From positions 1 through 64,000 of the forward strand of contig NZ_JAANOQ010000009.1 of assembly GCF_011305415.1 (NCBI RefSeq): a stretch of DNA of 64,000 nt, written 5' to 3'. The notes under the pieces were generated by a model. It saw only the letters and a program-made list of their open reading frames with translations. It had not been told where the DNA came from and searched no databases. This DNA is from Flavobacterium bernardetii (GTDB taxonomy: Bacteria; Bacteroidota; Bacteroidia; Flavobacteriales; Flavobacteriaceae). Positions 15,027-24,191 of the stretch are shown here, one piece after another (within the stretch, counting starts at the first letter, position 1; each line of letters opens with the position of its first letter). The translations under genes and the position numbers were made by a program.

Positions 15027-16792
15027 TAGCCAGAATTATTTAACGTTTTAATGAAATCGTTTAAGTTTTTAATTTCACTTTTTGTTAAATTTAATTTATT
15101 CGTTGGTAAGGTTTGATTTTCAATAGCAATTCCAACACCATGTCCGCCACCACGATTATAGAAATCGATAACATCTTCTAGTTTTTGATACACACCATTA
15201 TGCATATATGGAAACGTTATGCTACTGTTTCTGATAGTTGGTGTTTTAAAAGCGTGTTTTTTTAAAGGCGCTTTTGTGATTAAAAATTCGCCTAAATCAC
15301 TATCTATAGTTGCGTTTTGTGTTGCATTTTGCGAAGGAACTCCTAAGACTTCACTTTCTGTTTCATTATATAATGGAGGTACACTTCCGTTAAATAAGGG
15401 AAAGAAGTGACAGGTAGCGCATTTGGCTTTACCCATGTATAAATTGAATCCGTTTTTTTCACTTGCTGTCAACTTCGTTTTTCCACGTAAATAAGTATCA
15501 AATTTTGAATTTAGTTTCGATAGAGAACGCACATAACTTGCCAATGATTTTAATAGATTTTGTTCTGTGATTTCTTTTTCTTTGGTAAAAACAGTTTTGA
15601 ATTTTTTTTGATAAGTCGGATTGTTTTTAATTTTATTTAAAGCATTTGCGAAACTTCCATGCATTTCATCTTTGTTGTTGATTACGCTTTTCGCTTGGTC
15701 TTCTAAATAAGTTACTCGACCATCTAAAAATTGAACGTTTTGAAATGCAGAATTTAATAAAGTAGGCGTGTTTCTAGATTTTATTCCCTCTACTGCTTTG
15801 GTTTTATGATCAGCGTAAGCTTGAGTAGGAATGTGGCAAGTTGCACAAGAAACTTTATTGTTACCACTTAATATTGGGTCGAAGAATAATTTTTCTCCTA
15901 ATGCGATTTGTGCTGAATTTGGTTTTTGATTGTAATTTGGTGCGAAATAATCCTGATTGAATGCGCCTTCTTCAAAAATGTTTTGCTTATCAAGATTAAT
16001 TGCATTCGTATAAGGATTCGTTTTGATTTTTAATTTTTGTTGGATTTTATGAATAGTGTTAGAAATCGGAATACAATAATTTACAATAAAATCAGCTCTA
16101 TCAAAAGTATTGAAATTTTGATTTTTATCAAGATATGTTTTAGTTTTAGAAATAAGTTCAACAAATTTTTCATCATCCGTAAAAGTTAAGATTACATCTG
16201 AAATACTTTCAATTGTAGCTTTAGCTTCCGGGATGGAATGAAGTGTAATTGGTGAATCAAATCCAGAAATTCCTAAACTCATCATTCGAACCATTTGCAA
16301 TTTTTGTGCTTCAAAAATATTACTATCGGAAAGTTGAATGTTTTCAATATTGGTTTTAAGTGTTTGAGTAAAACCATTAAAAATACCAACATGTTTTTTT
16401 AAATTCTCTATATCAATTTCTTTAGCAAATAATAGTTCTTCAACTTTTTGAAAACCTGTAGCTTCAACTTTTTTTCTACTTGTTTCATGTATGTCGTTTT
16501 TATCAATAGCTGCTCCATTCAAACTTTTAGAAGTTTCAGGATAATATAAAGAGATAAAACTTTCGGTTTTTTTATAATGTAAACGAGCTGTTTTAAATTC
16601 GTTTTGTGCTTTTGTTATGTTGGATGTTTTTTGAATTAAACTATCCAATTTTTTGCAACTTACAGCAAATAAAGCATAGTTTTTAATTAAGTTTTGTTTG
16701 GTTTTTTCAATTGGAGTTAGGTTTTCATAATTGGAGTTTTTACATGAAACTATAAGTAATCCAATGCATAAAAAAGCTATTATTTTTCTCAT
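15023..16792 (-). CDS. Di-haem cytochrome c peroxidase-like lipoprotein with N-terminal helical domain
   Basis: The 589-residue protein has a lipoprotein signal (AFLCIGLLIVSC, Cys at about 17). About 270 mostly helical residues of uncertain identity follow, some resembling imelysin-like regions. The C-terminal part is a CcpA/MauG-type domain with two c-type haem motifs, CATCH near residue 314 and CATCH near 456. It also has the family stretch RNTPTLLNSAFQNVQFLDGR and a late TPTIRNSSITFPYMHNG. It should act in the periplasm on peroxide or as an oxidase. It lies 72 bases downstream of a PhoX-like lipoprotein gene, probably in one operon. Confidence 0.85.
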   Translation of the reverse strand: MRKIIAFLCIGLLIVSCKNSNYENLTPIEKTKQNLIKNYALFAVSCKKLDSLIQKTSNITKAQNEFKTARLHYKKTESFISLYYPETSKSLNGAAIDKNDIHETSRKKVEATGFQKVEELLFAKEIDIENLKKHVGIFNGFTQTLKTNIENIQLSDSNIFEAQKLQMVRMMSLGISGFDSPITLHSIPEAKATIESISDVILTFTDDEKFVELISKTKTYLDKNQNFNTFDRADFIVNYCIPISNTIHKIQQKLKIKTNPYTNAINLDKQNIFEEGAFNQDYFAPNYNQKPNSAQIALGEKLFFDPILSGNNKVSCATCHIPTQAYADHKTKAVEGIKSRNTPTLLNSAFQNVQFLDGRVTYLEDQAKSVINNKDEMHGSFANALNKIKNNPTYQKKFKTVFTKEKEITEQNLLKSLASYVRSLSKLNSKFDTYLRGKTKLTASEKNGFNLYMGKAKCATCHFFPLFNGSVPPLYNETESEVLGVPSQNATQNATIDSDLGEFLITKAPLKKHAFKTPTIRNSSITFPYMHNGVYQKLEDVIDFYNRGGGHGVGIAIENQTLPTNKLNLTKSEIKNLNDFIKTLNNSGY

Positions 16793-16864
16793 TAGGTATA
16801 AATTAAAAATTAGGAATGCAATACATCACATTCCTAATTAATTGTATTTTAAAAAGTTGATTTT

Positions 16865-18310
16865 TTATCTTGCTAAACCTTTTATTAATATAACTTGACT
16901 TCCTTGGTTTTCGTTTGGACGAATTGTTCCGCCGTCTACACCTTTAAAAGCATCTGTTCTCCAAGAATGAGGTTGAATTGAAAGCATAAATGTGTCTGGA
17001 ATTCCAATAGTTTCTGAAACATCAATTAAAGCGCCATATTCCCATGAACCAAAATTTGAACCCGCACTTAAGTATTTATTTGTAGGATCATTACGTTTGT
17101 GATCTAATTCAAAAACTACTTTTAATTCTTTTGTAGCAATATTGTATTGATAAATGTAAGCATCATGAGTTTCGTCTCCATAACCATTTGAATCTTCTTG
17201 TACATATACATAGTTATTAGTTACGCAAATATTATCAACATTTTGAAACTGTTTTGCTTTTCCTGATCTGTCGTCACCATCTAAAACCAATGTAAGTTGC
17301 CCGCTTAATGGATTGTTTGCATCTAAAACTAGTTTGTAAACACGTCCATATTTAGATCTTGAATTATCAGCATTTGAACCTGTGTTATCCTGACCTGTAA
17401 CATTAAAATACAGTTCACGTTCTTTACCAGCGCCTTTTCTGTAATCAATATCTTCTACACGTCCAAAAGCAATAGCTTGAGCTGCCTGAGCTGCTTGGTT
17501 GTTTTGAAGTCCAGTATTAGTTTTTGCATCTGTAATTTCTACAAACTGAACAGGATAAGTGTTGTTCTCAGTCATAGTTCTTTCATTTGTAATATTGTCT
17601 GTTCTTTTAATTACATAAACTTTTCCATTGTTTAAATCTCCAACAGTACTTTTGTACATAACTAATTGTCCACCATAAGTTCCAGAATCATCATCACCTA
17701 ATAAAACAACTGTTTGGTTAGCGTAAGCTTCTTTTGCTAAAGGAACGGCATTTTCTGCACACCATCTTCCAAATCCAGAAATCGGTCTTGGTGTACTGTT
17801 GTTTGCTTTAGTATCGTATGGAGTTAAACCTATAATTTGAGATTCATTATTACTTTCTCCAGCTGTTAAAAATAATGGGCCAAATCCATGAATTTCTGGT
17901 GTTACTAAAGTAGCTGAACATAAACGGTTACCAGCTCCATTTGAATTCAAAACGTATTCACCGCCAACAGGTTTGAAATTTTTGTTAAACTTAATTTTAG
18001 AAACAGCAAAATTGTCTTCGTTATTTACTAAGAAAGTGAAAGAGCCATCATTGTTTTTGAATAATCCTGATCCATCTGCAGAGCCACCAAAAACAAATCC
18101 TGGAGTTTCTGTAAATGTATCTTCACTTGAAAATAAAGCAAAAGTGTTTAATGTTGAAAACCCTGGCATTGTTTTCATTAGTACAGGAGTGATTGAATGG
18201 TTTTTTAGTTCGATTGGATTCGTGTTTTCAGCGACACTACTTTCTTCAGAATTGCAAGACAATACTGTTGAAATCAAGGTTAAACCTAAAATACTAGTTG
18301 TAAGTTTCAT
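16865..18310 (-). CDS. PhoX/DUF839-like secreted lipoprotein
   Basis: The 481-residue protein has a lipoprotein signal (SILGLTLISTVLSC). It appears to be beta-propeller-like with PhoX/DUF839 features: GFGRWCAENAVPLAKEAY, then VVLLGDDDSGTYGGQLVMYK, VEDIDYR, and NVDNICVTNNYVYVQED. PhoX enzymes bind iron and calcium and remove phosphate from organic substrates. I can match the overall pattern but not every ligand, so phosphatase activity is uncertain. It is transcribed ahead of the di-haem peroxidase gene; both would be exported. Confidence 0.65.
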   Translation of the reverse strand: MKLTTSILGLTLISTVLSCNSEESSVAENTNPIELKNHSITPVLMKTMPGFSTLNTFALFSSEDTFTETPGFVFGGSADGSGLFKNNDGSFTFLVNNEDNFAVSKIKFNKNFKPVGGEYVLNSNGAGNRLCSATLVTPEIHGFGPLFLTAGESNNESQIIGLTPYDTKANNSTPRPISGFGRWCAENAVPLAKEAYANQTVVLLGDDDSGTYGGQLVMYKSTVGDLNNGKVYVIKRTDNITNERTMTENNTYPVQFVEITDAKTNTGLQNNQAAQAAQAIAFGRVEDIDYRKGAGKERELYFNVTGQDNTGSNADNSRSKYGRVYKLVLDANNPLSGQLTLVLDGDDRSGKAKQFQNVDNICVTNNYVYVQEDSNGYGDETHDAYIYQYNIATKELKVVFELDHKRNDPTNKYLSAGSNFGSWEYGALIDVSETIGIPDTFMLSIQPHSWRTDAFKGVDGGTIRPNENQGSQVILIKGLAR

Positions 18311-18594
18311 GTTTTTTAATTTATTATTAGATGTGGCAAACTTAGTAGCTTTGTGTTGCTTTAAACTTGTTTTAATATTTTATAAAAGTTATTAAAGTTA
18401 TGAAAAATCGTACAAAAGTTACATTATTGTTATGTTAATGTATATTGTGTTTTTGGTACCGATTTAATGAAGAATTAAACTTAGTTAAGTTAATATTTTA
18501 TCATTAAATATAGAATTATTACCTTGCGCTATGTTATGGATGATTTCTCTCCACAAGTAGGAATTGCGATTTGACAATCAATAAAAAATAAATT
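18311..18594. promoter_or_regulatory. Divergent promoter region
   Basis: The spacer separates the minus-strand PhoX-like gene from plus-strand rocD. A minus-strand TAAGTTTG (-7 type) lies at 18337-18344. Before rocD, TACCTTGC near 18522 is one base off consensus. No RNA gene or clear repeat is seen. Confidence 0.4.
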
Positions 18595-19839
18595 ATGTCA
18601 GTTTTAGAAAAAATCAGCCCAGCAGCAATCATTGCTTTAGAAGACAAACACGGTGCACACAATTATCATCCATTACCAGTAGTCTTGAATAGAGGTGAAG
18701 GTGTTTATGTTTGGGATGTTGAAGGAAAAAAATATTACGATTTTTTATCCGCATATTCAGCAGTAAACCAAGGGCATTGTCATCCGAAAATTGTGGGTGC
18801 AATGATAGAACAAGCACAAACTTTAACATTAACTTCTCGTGCTTTTTATAATGATAAGTTAGGTGTTTACGAAAAATACATTACCAATTATTTTGGTTTC
18901 GATAAAGTATTGCCAATGAATACAGGTGCTGAAGCAGTAGAAACAGCTTTAAAAATCTGTAGAAAATGGGCGTATGAGAAAAAAGGAATTAGTGAAAATG
19001 CAGCACAAATTATTGTGTGTGAAAATAACTTCCACGGAAGAACAACTACAATTATTTCGTTTTCTAATGACGAAAATGCACGTAAAAACTTCGGACCTTT
19101 TACTGACGGATTTATAAAAATTGCTTACGATGATGTGGAAGCTTTAGAGAAAGCGATTACTTCATCACCAAATATCGCAGGATTTTTAGTGGAGCCAATT
19201 CAAGGTGAAGCTGGAGTTTATGTGCCATCTGAAGGTTATTTAACAGCAGCAAAAGAATTATGTGAAAAACATAATGTATTGTTTATTGCAGACGAAGTTC
19301 AAACAGGTATTGCGAGAACAGGTAAATTGTTAGCGGTTCATCACGAAAACATTCAACCAGATATTTTAATTTTAGGTAAAGCTATTTCTGGTGGAGTTTA
19401 TCCAGTTTCTGCTGTTTTAGCTAATGATGAAATTATGAATGTGATTAAGCCAGGTCAACACGGTTCTACTTTTGGTGGAAATCCAGTTGCGGCTGTAGTT
19501 GCTATTGCTGCTTTAGAAGTGGTTACTGATGAAAAATTAGCAGAAAATGCTGAAAGATTAGGTAAAATTTTCCGTTCGGAGTTAGATAAATACATTCAAA
19601 CTTCTAATATTGCGACTTTAGTTCGTGGAAAAGGATTGTTAAACGCTATTGTGATTAATGATACAGAAGAAAGCGATACAGCTTGGAATATCTGTATGAA
19701 ATTAGCTGAAAACGGATTATTAGCGAAACCAACTCATGGTAACATCATACGTTTTGCACCACCTTTAGTAATGACGGAAGAGCAATTATTAGATTGTGTT
19801 AGTATTATTATAAATACCTTAAAAGAATTTGAAAAGTAA
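18595..19839 (+). CDS. rocD: Ornithine--oxo-acid transaminase
   Basis: The 414-residue PLP enzyme of aminotransferase class III moves the delta-amino group of ornithine to 2-oxoglutarate, giving glutamate semialdehyde. Diagnostic stretches are [56 protein letters not shown] and the PLP lysine in [16 protein letters not shown]. Length and start match the family. It stands alone, with its own terminator, and serves arginine/ornithine breakdown or proline synthesis. Confidence 0.95.
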   Translation: MSVLEKISPAAIIALEDKHGAHNYHPLPVVLNRGEGVYVWDVEGKKYYDFLSAYSAVNQGHCHPKIVGAMIEQAQTLTLTSRAFYNDKLGVYEKYITNYFGFDKVLPMNTGAEAVETALKICRKWAYEKKGISENAAQIIVCENNFHGRTTTIISFSNDENARKNFGPFTDGFIKIAYDDVEALEKAITSSPNIAGFLVEPIQGEAGVYVPSEGYLTAAKELCEKHNVLFIADEVQTGIARTGKLLAVHHENIQPDILILGKAISGGVYPVSAVLANDEIMNVIKPGQHGSTFGGNPVAAVVAIAALEVVTDEKLAENAERLGKIFRSELDKYIQTSNIATLVRGKGLLNAIVINDTEESDTAWNICMKLAENGLLAKPTHGNIIRFAPPLVMTEEQLLDCVSIIINTLKEFEK

Positions 19840-19861
19840 AATTCTTTTGTAACTATATTTT

Positions 19862-19902
19862 AAACAAAAACCCGTTTCAAAATATTGGAACGGGTTTTTG
19901 TT
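19862..19902. terminator. Bidirectional terminator after rocD
   Basis: Arms AAACAAAAACCCGTTTC and GAACGGGTTTTTGTTT pair around a short loop. Flanking A and T runs let it serve both rocD and the convergent barrel gene. Confidence 0.88.
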
Positions 19903-19920
19903 TATATGTAAATCTTAAAA

Positions 19921-20547
19921 TTAATAGCTGTAAAAAACAGAAATTCCAATATTGCTATTTTGTATCTCAGATCTTGAGTCTGCTTTGTCTATGTCAGATA
20001 AACCTAAAGAATACCTAAAGCCAGCTCCGAAATTTTTAGTTAAGTTTATACCAAGACCAAAATTTACTGCAAAATCTGTAGAATTTAAATCGTCTTTATT
20101 GTCTACAGTTTGTGATTGGTTGAAAGGTTGTCCAAAATAAGAACCTGTTGCTTTGGCTTTTTGTTCCGCATTAAGTAAAAAACCAACTTGCGGACCTACT
20201 TCGATATAGAATTTTTCTACAACATATAGTTTTGCCATTACAGGAATGTTTAAATAGCTCAAATTTTGAGTTAAATCAAGTTTGAAGCCTCCAGAAATAT
20301 CAGAGTAATTTTGTTCAGATTTTGTACCTTGAGTAGAATACAGAATTTCAGGTTGTAATGAAAACATGTCGCTTACTTTAATTTCAGCAAATCCTCCGAT
20401 ATGGAACCCTATTTTACTATTTGCATCCTCAATATCTCCAGTAAGATTTGAGATGTTTAAACCCACTTTTGTTCCAAATTTTACATCTTGTGCTTGCGTT
20501 AAGCCAAATGTTAGTGCTGTAAATGCAGTTAGTAATCCTTTTTTCAT
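19921..20547 (-). CDS. Outer-membrane beta-barrel protein (PorT-like)
   Basis: The 208-residue product has a signal peptide (KKGLLTAFTALTFGLTQAQ). It continues with DVKFGTKVGLNISNLTGD, the typical opening of Bacteroidota small-barrel/PorT-like proteins. Strands alternate to a C-terminal aromatic (SVFYSY). It is one of three consecutive barrel genes here, each with its own promoter and terminator, so they are separate units rather than an operon. Function is unknown. Confidence 0.85.
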   Translation of the reverse strand: MKKGLLTAFTALTFGLTQAQDVKFGTKVGLNISNLTGDIEDANSKIGFHIGGFAEIKVSDMFSLQPEILYSTQGTKSEQNYSDISGGFKLDLTQNLSYLNIPVMAKLYVVEKFYIEVGPQVGFLLNAEQKAKATGSYFGQPFNQSQTVDNKDDLNSTDFAVNFGLGINLTKNFGAGFRYSLGLSDIDKADSRSEIQNSNIGISVFYSY

Positions 20548-20569
20548 ATCTACTTTTTTTTTTATGATT

Positions 20570-20577
20570 CAAAGATA
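20570..20577 (-). promoter_or_regulatory. -7 element TATCTTTG
   Basis: CAAAGATA on the plus strand reads TATCTTTG on the minus strand, 23 bases upstream of the barrel gene. No matching TTG is evident. Confidence 0.5.
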
Positions 20578-20654
20578 TAATGAATTTTATTATTACGAAA
20601 ATAAACACAAAAATAATAGATGAATTTTCTGGAAGTTTATTCTGGTTTTGTATT

Positions 20655-20700
20655 AAAAAGCAAAAGCCCCGTTCTGAAAATCAGAACGGGGCTTTTTATA
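20655..20700 (-). terminator. Terminator after the 20714-21364 barrel gene
   Basis: Perfect arms AAAGCCCCGTTCTGA and TCAGAACGGGGCTTT flank a two-base loop. T-rich sequence follows on the minus strand. Confidence 0.9.
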
Positions 20701-20713
20701 TAAAAATCTTAGA

Positions 20714-21364
20714 TTAGAATTTTAAAGCAAGACCTGCCATAACTTTAATTCCACCAATATTTGTTTTTCCAGTATGTTCAGTACCGTCTTCAGTTTGTTT
20801 AGATTTTAAGCTGTTTCCTTCGTAACCTAAGTTAACAATAACACCAACTACATCAGTAAAGTAGTAGTTACCACCAGCATTAACACCATAGTTTAATCCA
20901 GAAAATTTAGTTTTTTCAGCTGTTCCATAATCAAAACCATAAGCTGTTTTGTCTTTACCAGATGTAAAACCAACAGATGGACCTGCATAAACGTTGAAAT
21001 TATCTTTGTTTACGAAGTAATATCTTCCAGATAAATTTACTTTGAAAGTAGATAATGTGAAATCTTTTGTGTAACCATAGTCTTCAAAGTTATAGTCTTT
21101 TGGAGTTAAAATTGAAGTACCAACTTCTAAACCAATACCAGCAGAAAAACTTTCAGCTAAACCATATTGGAAATTTGCACCGAATTGAGCACCTGTAGCT
21201 GAGAACTTAGTTTCTGTTGAACCTGCTTCGTCATCTTGTTGAGTACCTGAACCAGATAAAAATCCACCAATTACGTTTACGTGCATTGTACCTTTTTGGT
21301 TTGATTGTGCGTTACCAAAAGTAAACGCTAATACTGCAACTGCAGATAATAATACTTTTTTCAT
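20714..21364 (-). CDS. Outer-membrane beta-barrel protein
   Basis: The 216-residue protein has a signal peptide (KKVLLSAVAVLAFTFGNAQ), then alternating strands with GLNYGVNAGGNYYFTDVVGV and a C-terminal GLALKF ending in Phe as barrel proteins do. It resembles the next gene (21485-22186) in its signal peptide and strand layout, which suggests paralogues. No ligand or partner is evident. Confidence 0.85.
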   Translation of the reverse strand: MKKVLLSAVAVLAFTFGNAQSNQKGTMHVNVIGGFLSGSGTQQDDEAGSTETKFSATGAQFGANFQYGLAESFSAGIGLEVGTSILTPKDYNFEDYGYTKDFTLSTFKVNLSGRYYFVNKDNFNVYAGPSVGFTSGKDKTAYGFDYGTAEKTKFSGLNYGVNAGGNYYFTDVVGVIVNLGYEGNSLKSKQTEDGTEHTGKTNIGGIKVMAGLALKF

Positions 21365-21389
21365 TTTGTTAGTTTTAAATTATTTTGGT

Positions 21390-21397
21390 CAAAATTA
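21390..21397 (-). promoter_or_regulatory. -7 element TAATTTTG
   Basis: CAAAATTA on the plus strand reads TAATTTTG on the minus strand, 26 bases before the barrel start. Confidence 0.45.
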
Positions 21398-21431
21398 TAA
21401 TTAATTTTTTATTAAAAAAATATTTATTAAA

Positions 21432-21466
21432 AAAAAAGCACTTTTACACTGTAAAAGTGCTTTAAT
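21432..21466 (-). terminator. Terminator after the 21485-22186 barrel gene
   Basis: Arms AAAGCACTTTTACA and TGTAAAAGTGCTTT surround a two-base centre. A T-run of about ten follows on the minus strand. Confidence 0.88.
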
Positions 21467-21484
21467 TTCTTTTAATCTTTATGA

Positions 21485-22186
21485 TTAGAATTGGAAACCA
21501 ATTCTAACTCCACCAACTACGTTAGTAGAAAGACCACCTGATTTTCCTCCAGGGATATTTTCGTTTTCAGATCCAGTTTCTGAAATTACGATGTCTTTTT
21601 GTGAACTAGCTAAAAAGTTTAATCCAGCTTCAACACCTAAAAATACTTTTTTAGTAATGTAGTAATCTGCTCCAGTAAATAATCTGAAACCAAATTGAGT
21701 ACTAGCATTTCCAACAGGATCTCCAGTAGCTGGGTCAATTTGAGCACCATCAATTTCGTAAGAATATCCGTTTTCAGTATATTCACCTGAAGCACCATTG
21801 AATCCGATTAATAAATCAGCACCTGCATAAGTAGATAATCTATCTGAACCAGCAAAATGCTTCTCAATACCTAAATTAACTAAGTTATTAGAGTTTTTGT
21901 TAATTAAAGTTCCAGGATTAGTTGGGTCTGGATTAATAACTGTTTCTTCTTTGTTTGAGTTAATTCCTAAACCTAATCTTAAAGCCATATCGTCTTTAAA
22001 GAAGTATCTGAATTTAACAACTCCTGTGTTTAAGTCAAAATCAGTGTTGTTTAAACCACCTGTTAAACCTACCTCAGTAGCAATTGTTCCTTTTACTGGC
22101 TTGTATGCTGAAGTAGTAGTTACTTCTTGAGCATTCATCAAACCAAATGTCATTACTGCCGCAACAGTAAATAATACTTTTTTCAT
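21485..22186 (-). CDS. Outer-membrane beta-barrel protein
   Basis: I start at ATG 22184-22186, which gives the signal peptide KKVLFTVAAVMTFGLMNAQ; an upstream start would add nine residues ahead of it. The mature part, about 210 residues, is a barrel with VKFRYFFKDDMALRLGLG and GADYYITKKVFLGVEAG, ending in VRIGFQF. It is similar in layout to the preceding barrel gene and probably a paralogue. Function is unknown. Confidence 0.85.
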   Translation of the reverse strand: MKKVLFTVAAVMTFGLMNAQEVTTTSAYKPVKGTIATEVGLTGGLNNTDFDLNTGVVKFRYFFKDDMALRLGLGINSNKEETVINPDPTNPGTLINKNSNNLVNLGIEKHFAGSDRLSTYAGADLLIGFNGASGEYTENGYSYEIDGAQIDPATGDPVGNASTQFGFRLFTGADYYITKKVFLGVEAGLNFLASSQKDIVISETGSENENIPGGKSGGLSTNVVGGVRIGFQF

Positions 22187-22210
22187 TTTGTTTTTTTTAA
22201 AGTTATGGGT

Positions 22211-22218
22211 CAAATATA
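22211..22218 (-). promoter_or_regulatory. -7 element TATATTTG
   Basis: CAAATATA on the plus strand reads as a perfect TATATTTG on the minus strand, 25 bases upstream of the chosen barrel start. Confidence 0.5.
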
Positions 22219-22661
22219 AAATGTTTTTTTTAAATATGCATGCGTTTTTTTGAGGTTATTAACATTCTTTTTAATATTTACACGAACAAGTACTGAAGGT
22301 CAATGTGTTGTAAAAGTGTTGTAAATAGGGGTTTTTTGTGAAATACATATTTTTTAGTCTTGTAGTTATTAACATTTTCGGGAAAACCCATTTTTGATTC
22401 CGCTGTTTTTTGTTAACAATTATAGGGATTTTTGTGATTATTATCGGTAAAAGTTATTGGTTTTACTCGTTTCGTGGCTGTAAAATGAAGTAGTTTTTTG
22501 TTGACTTTTGAGATTTTAATTTCTTTGAGGGAATTTAAAGGAGAATATTATTTTTGTAGATAAAAAAACTACTTAATCTTCAAATTAGCTTTTTTTTGTT
22601 TTTTTTTAATATTGTCTGTTTTGTTAAATTGGACACAATAAATCTTAAAATTAGATATAAA
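22219..22661. other. Non-coding gap with an orphan plus-strand promoter
   Basis: About 440 bases without a credible gene. A plus-strand promoter-like pair, TTG (22525-22527), N21, TATTTTTG (22549-22556), points toward the tRNA-Val terminator but has no ORF behind it. A short GTAG...CTAC inverted pair follows at about 22556-22572. A small RNA of roughly 120 bases ending in the bidirectional hairpin at 22662-22690 is possible but unproven. Confidence 0.35.
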
Positions 22662-22690
22662 AAAAAACACCCCAAAAGGAGTGTTTTTAA
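22662..22690 (-). terminator. tRNA-Val terminator
   Basis: On the minus strand, AAAAACACTCC pairs with GGGGTGTTTTT with one mismatch, and a run of nine T follows. On the plus strand a five-T run also follows the stem, so weak termination in that direction is possible. Confidence 0.75.
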
Positions 22691-22696
22691 AATCTG

Positions 22697-22771
22697 TGGG
22701 CAATGAGGGGTTCGAACCCCCGACCCCCTCGGTGTAAACGAGGTGCTCTGAACCAGCTGAGCTAATTGCCC
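22697..22771 (-). tRNA. tRNA-Val (anticodon TAC)
   Basis: The minus strand folds as a full cloverleaf. The acceptor GGGCAAT pairs with ATTGCCC, the D-arm begins TAGCTCAG, and the anticodon stem CCTCG/CGAGG has loop TTTACAC giving TAC. The T-arm is GGGGGTTCGAACCCCTC. The discriminator is A, and CCA is not encoded. Promoter and terminator are both visible. Confidence 0.95.
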
Positions 22772-22803
22772 CAATAAAATGCGTTACTTCCGTATTGCGA
22801 GTG

Positions 22804-22833
22804 CAAATATAAGGCAGTTTTTCGTAATTGCAA
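22804..22833 (-). promoter_or_regulatory. tRNA-Val promoter
   Basis: On the minus strand a TTG (22833-22831) precedes TATATTTG (22811-22804) by 19 bases, an exact fit to the Bacteroidota consensus. It lies 33 bases before the tRNA. Confidence 0.75.
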
Positions 22834-22850
22834 ATAAAATCGTAAAAAAA

Positions 22851-24065
22851 TTAAATTATTTCTGCAACAACAAACGTGCTTCCGCCTATATAAATAAGGT
22901 CTTTGACGTCAGAATTGGCCAGCGCTTTTTTATAAGCAATTGAAATAGAGTTGTATATATTTCCTTTTAAATTATATGTTGCTGCTTTTTCTTGTAAAAT
23001 TTTTGCAGATAAACCACGCTCAATTTTTGGTTTACAAAAGTAATAAATCGCATTTTTCGGGAATAATGGCAAAATAGAATCTAAATCTTTGTCATTTACC
23101 ACACCCAAGACAATATGTAATTGGTTGTTTTTTTCCTTTTTTAATTGATTCATTACAATTTCAAGTCCATGTGCGTTGTGTGCCGTATCACAAATTACCT
23201 TCGGATTTTCTTGTAAAACTTGCCATCTTCCTTGTAAATTTGTGTTTTGGACTACATTTAAAATTCCGTTTTTGATGTTTTCTTCGGAAATAATAAAGTC
23301 AGATTTCAAGTTTCTAAACGTTTCAATTACGGTTTTTTTATTCTTCAATTGGTAATCGCCTAAAAGTCCGCAAGGATAATCTGGGTGCTTTTTATCTTGA
23401 GCGAAATGAATTTCAGAATGGTTTTGTTTAGCTATTTCCAAAAACACAGGTTTTGTTTCCAAAGTATATTCTCCAATTACAACAGGAATGTTTGGTTTGA
23501 TAATACCAGCTTTCTCAAAAGCAATTTTTTCTAAGGTGTTACCCAAAAACTGCGTATGATCTTTTCCGATATTCGTAATCACAGAAAGTAAAGGTGTAAT
23601 TATATTGGTAGAGTCTAATCTGCCGCCCATCCCAACTTCAATAATAGCAATGTCAACTTTCTTATCAGAAAAATATTCAAACGCCAATCCAACTGTCATT
23701 TCAAAAAAACTTAATTCGGTATTTTCAAAAAACGATTTATGATTGGTTACGAATTCATGAACATAATTTTTAGAAATCATCTTTCCGTTAATCGTAATTC
23801 GTTCACGGAAATCCTTTAAATGTGGTGAAGTATACAAACCAACTTTATAACCTGCTTCCATAAACACAGAAGCAATCATACTACTTGTAGAGCCTTTTCC
23901 GTTAGTTCCAGCAACATGAATGGTTTTGAAATTTCTTTCCGGATGATTTAAATGCTCTACTAATAATAAAGTATTTGTCAAGTCTTTTTTATAGGCAGAA
24001 GCGCCAATGTTTTGGAACACGGGTAACTGGTTAAAAAGCCAATTTATAGTTTCTTTATAGGTCAT
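22851..24065 (-). CDS. folC: Folylpolyglutamate/dihydrofolate synthase
   Basis: The 404-residue Mur-ligase-family enzyme adds glutamate to (dihydro)folate using ATP. It shows the P-loop VAGTNGKGSTSSMIASVF, the region LKDFRERITINGKMIS, IIEVGMGGRLDSTNII, and the C-terminal CDTAHNAHGLEIV. Length matches the family. It stands alone between tRNA-Val and the divergent exbB gene. Whether it also makes dihydrofolate from dihydropteroate cannot be told. Confidence 0.92.
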   Translation of the reverse strand: MTYKETINWLFNQLPVFQNIGASAYKKDLTNTLLLVEHLNHPERNFKTIHVAGTNGKGSTSSMIASVFMEAGYKVGLYTSPHLKDFRERITINGKMISKNYVHEFVTNHKSFFENTELSFFEMTVGLAFEYFSDKKVDIAIIEVGMGGRLDSTNIITPLLSVITNIGKDHTQFLGNTLEKIAFEKAGIIKPNIPVVIGEYTLETKPVFLEIAKQNHSEIHFAQDKKHPDYPCGLLGDYQLKNKKTVIETFRNLKSDFIISEENIKNGILNVVQNTNLQGRWQVLQENPKVICDTAHNAHGLEIVMNQLKKEKNNQLHIVLGVVNDKDLDSILPLFPKNAIYYFCKPKIERGLSAKILQEKAATYNLKGNIYNSISIAYKKALANSDVKDLIYIGGSTFVVAEII

Positions 24066-24191
24066 TTTGTACTTATTTTAAAGAATTTCGACTTCCAACA
24101 AAATAAAAACAGTTTTTTTTAGTTTTATACTTTATAGAAAAATGTATCTTTAGTGCAAATTTCAAAAAATTAATTAAGAATAGTATTACTT

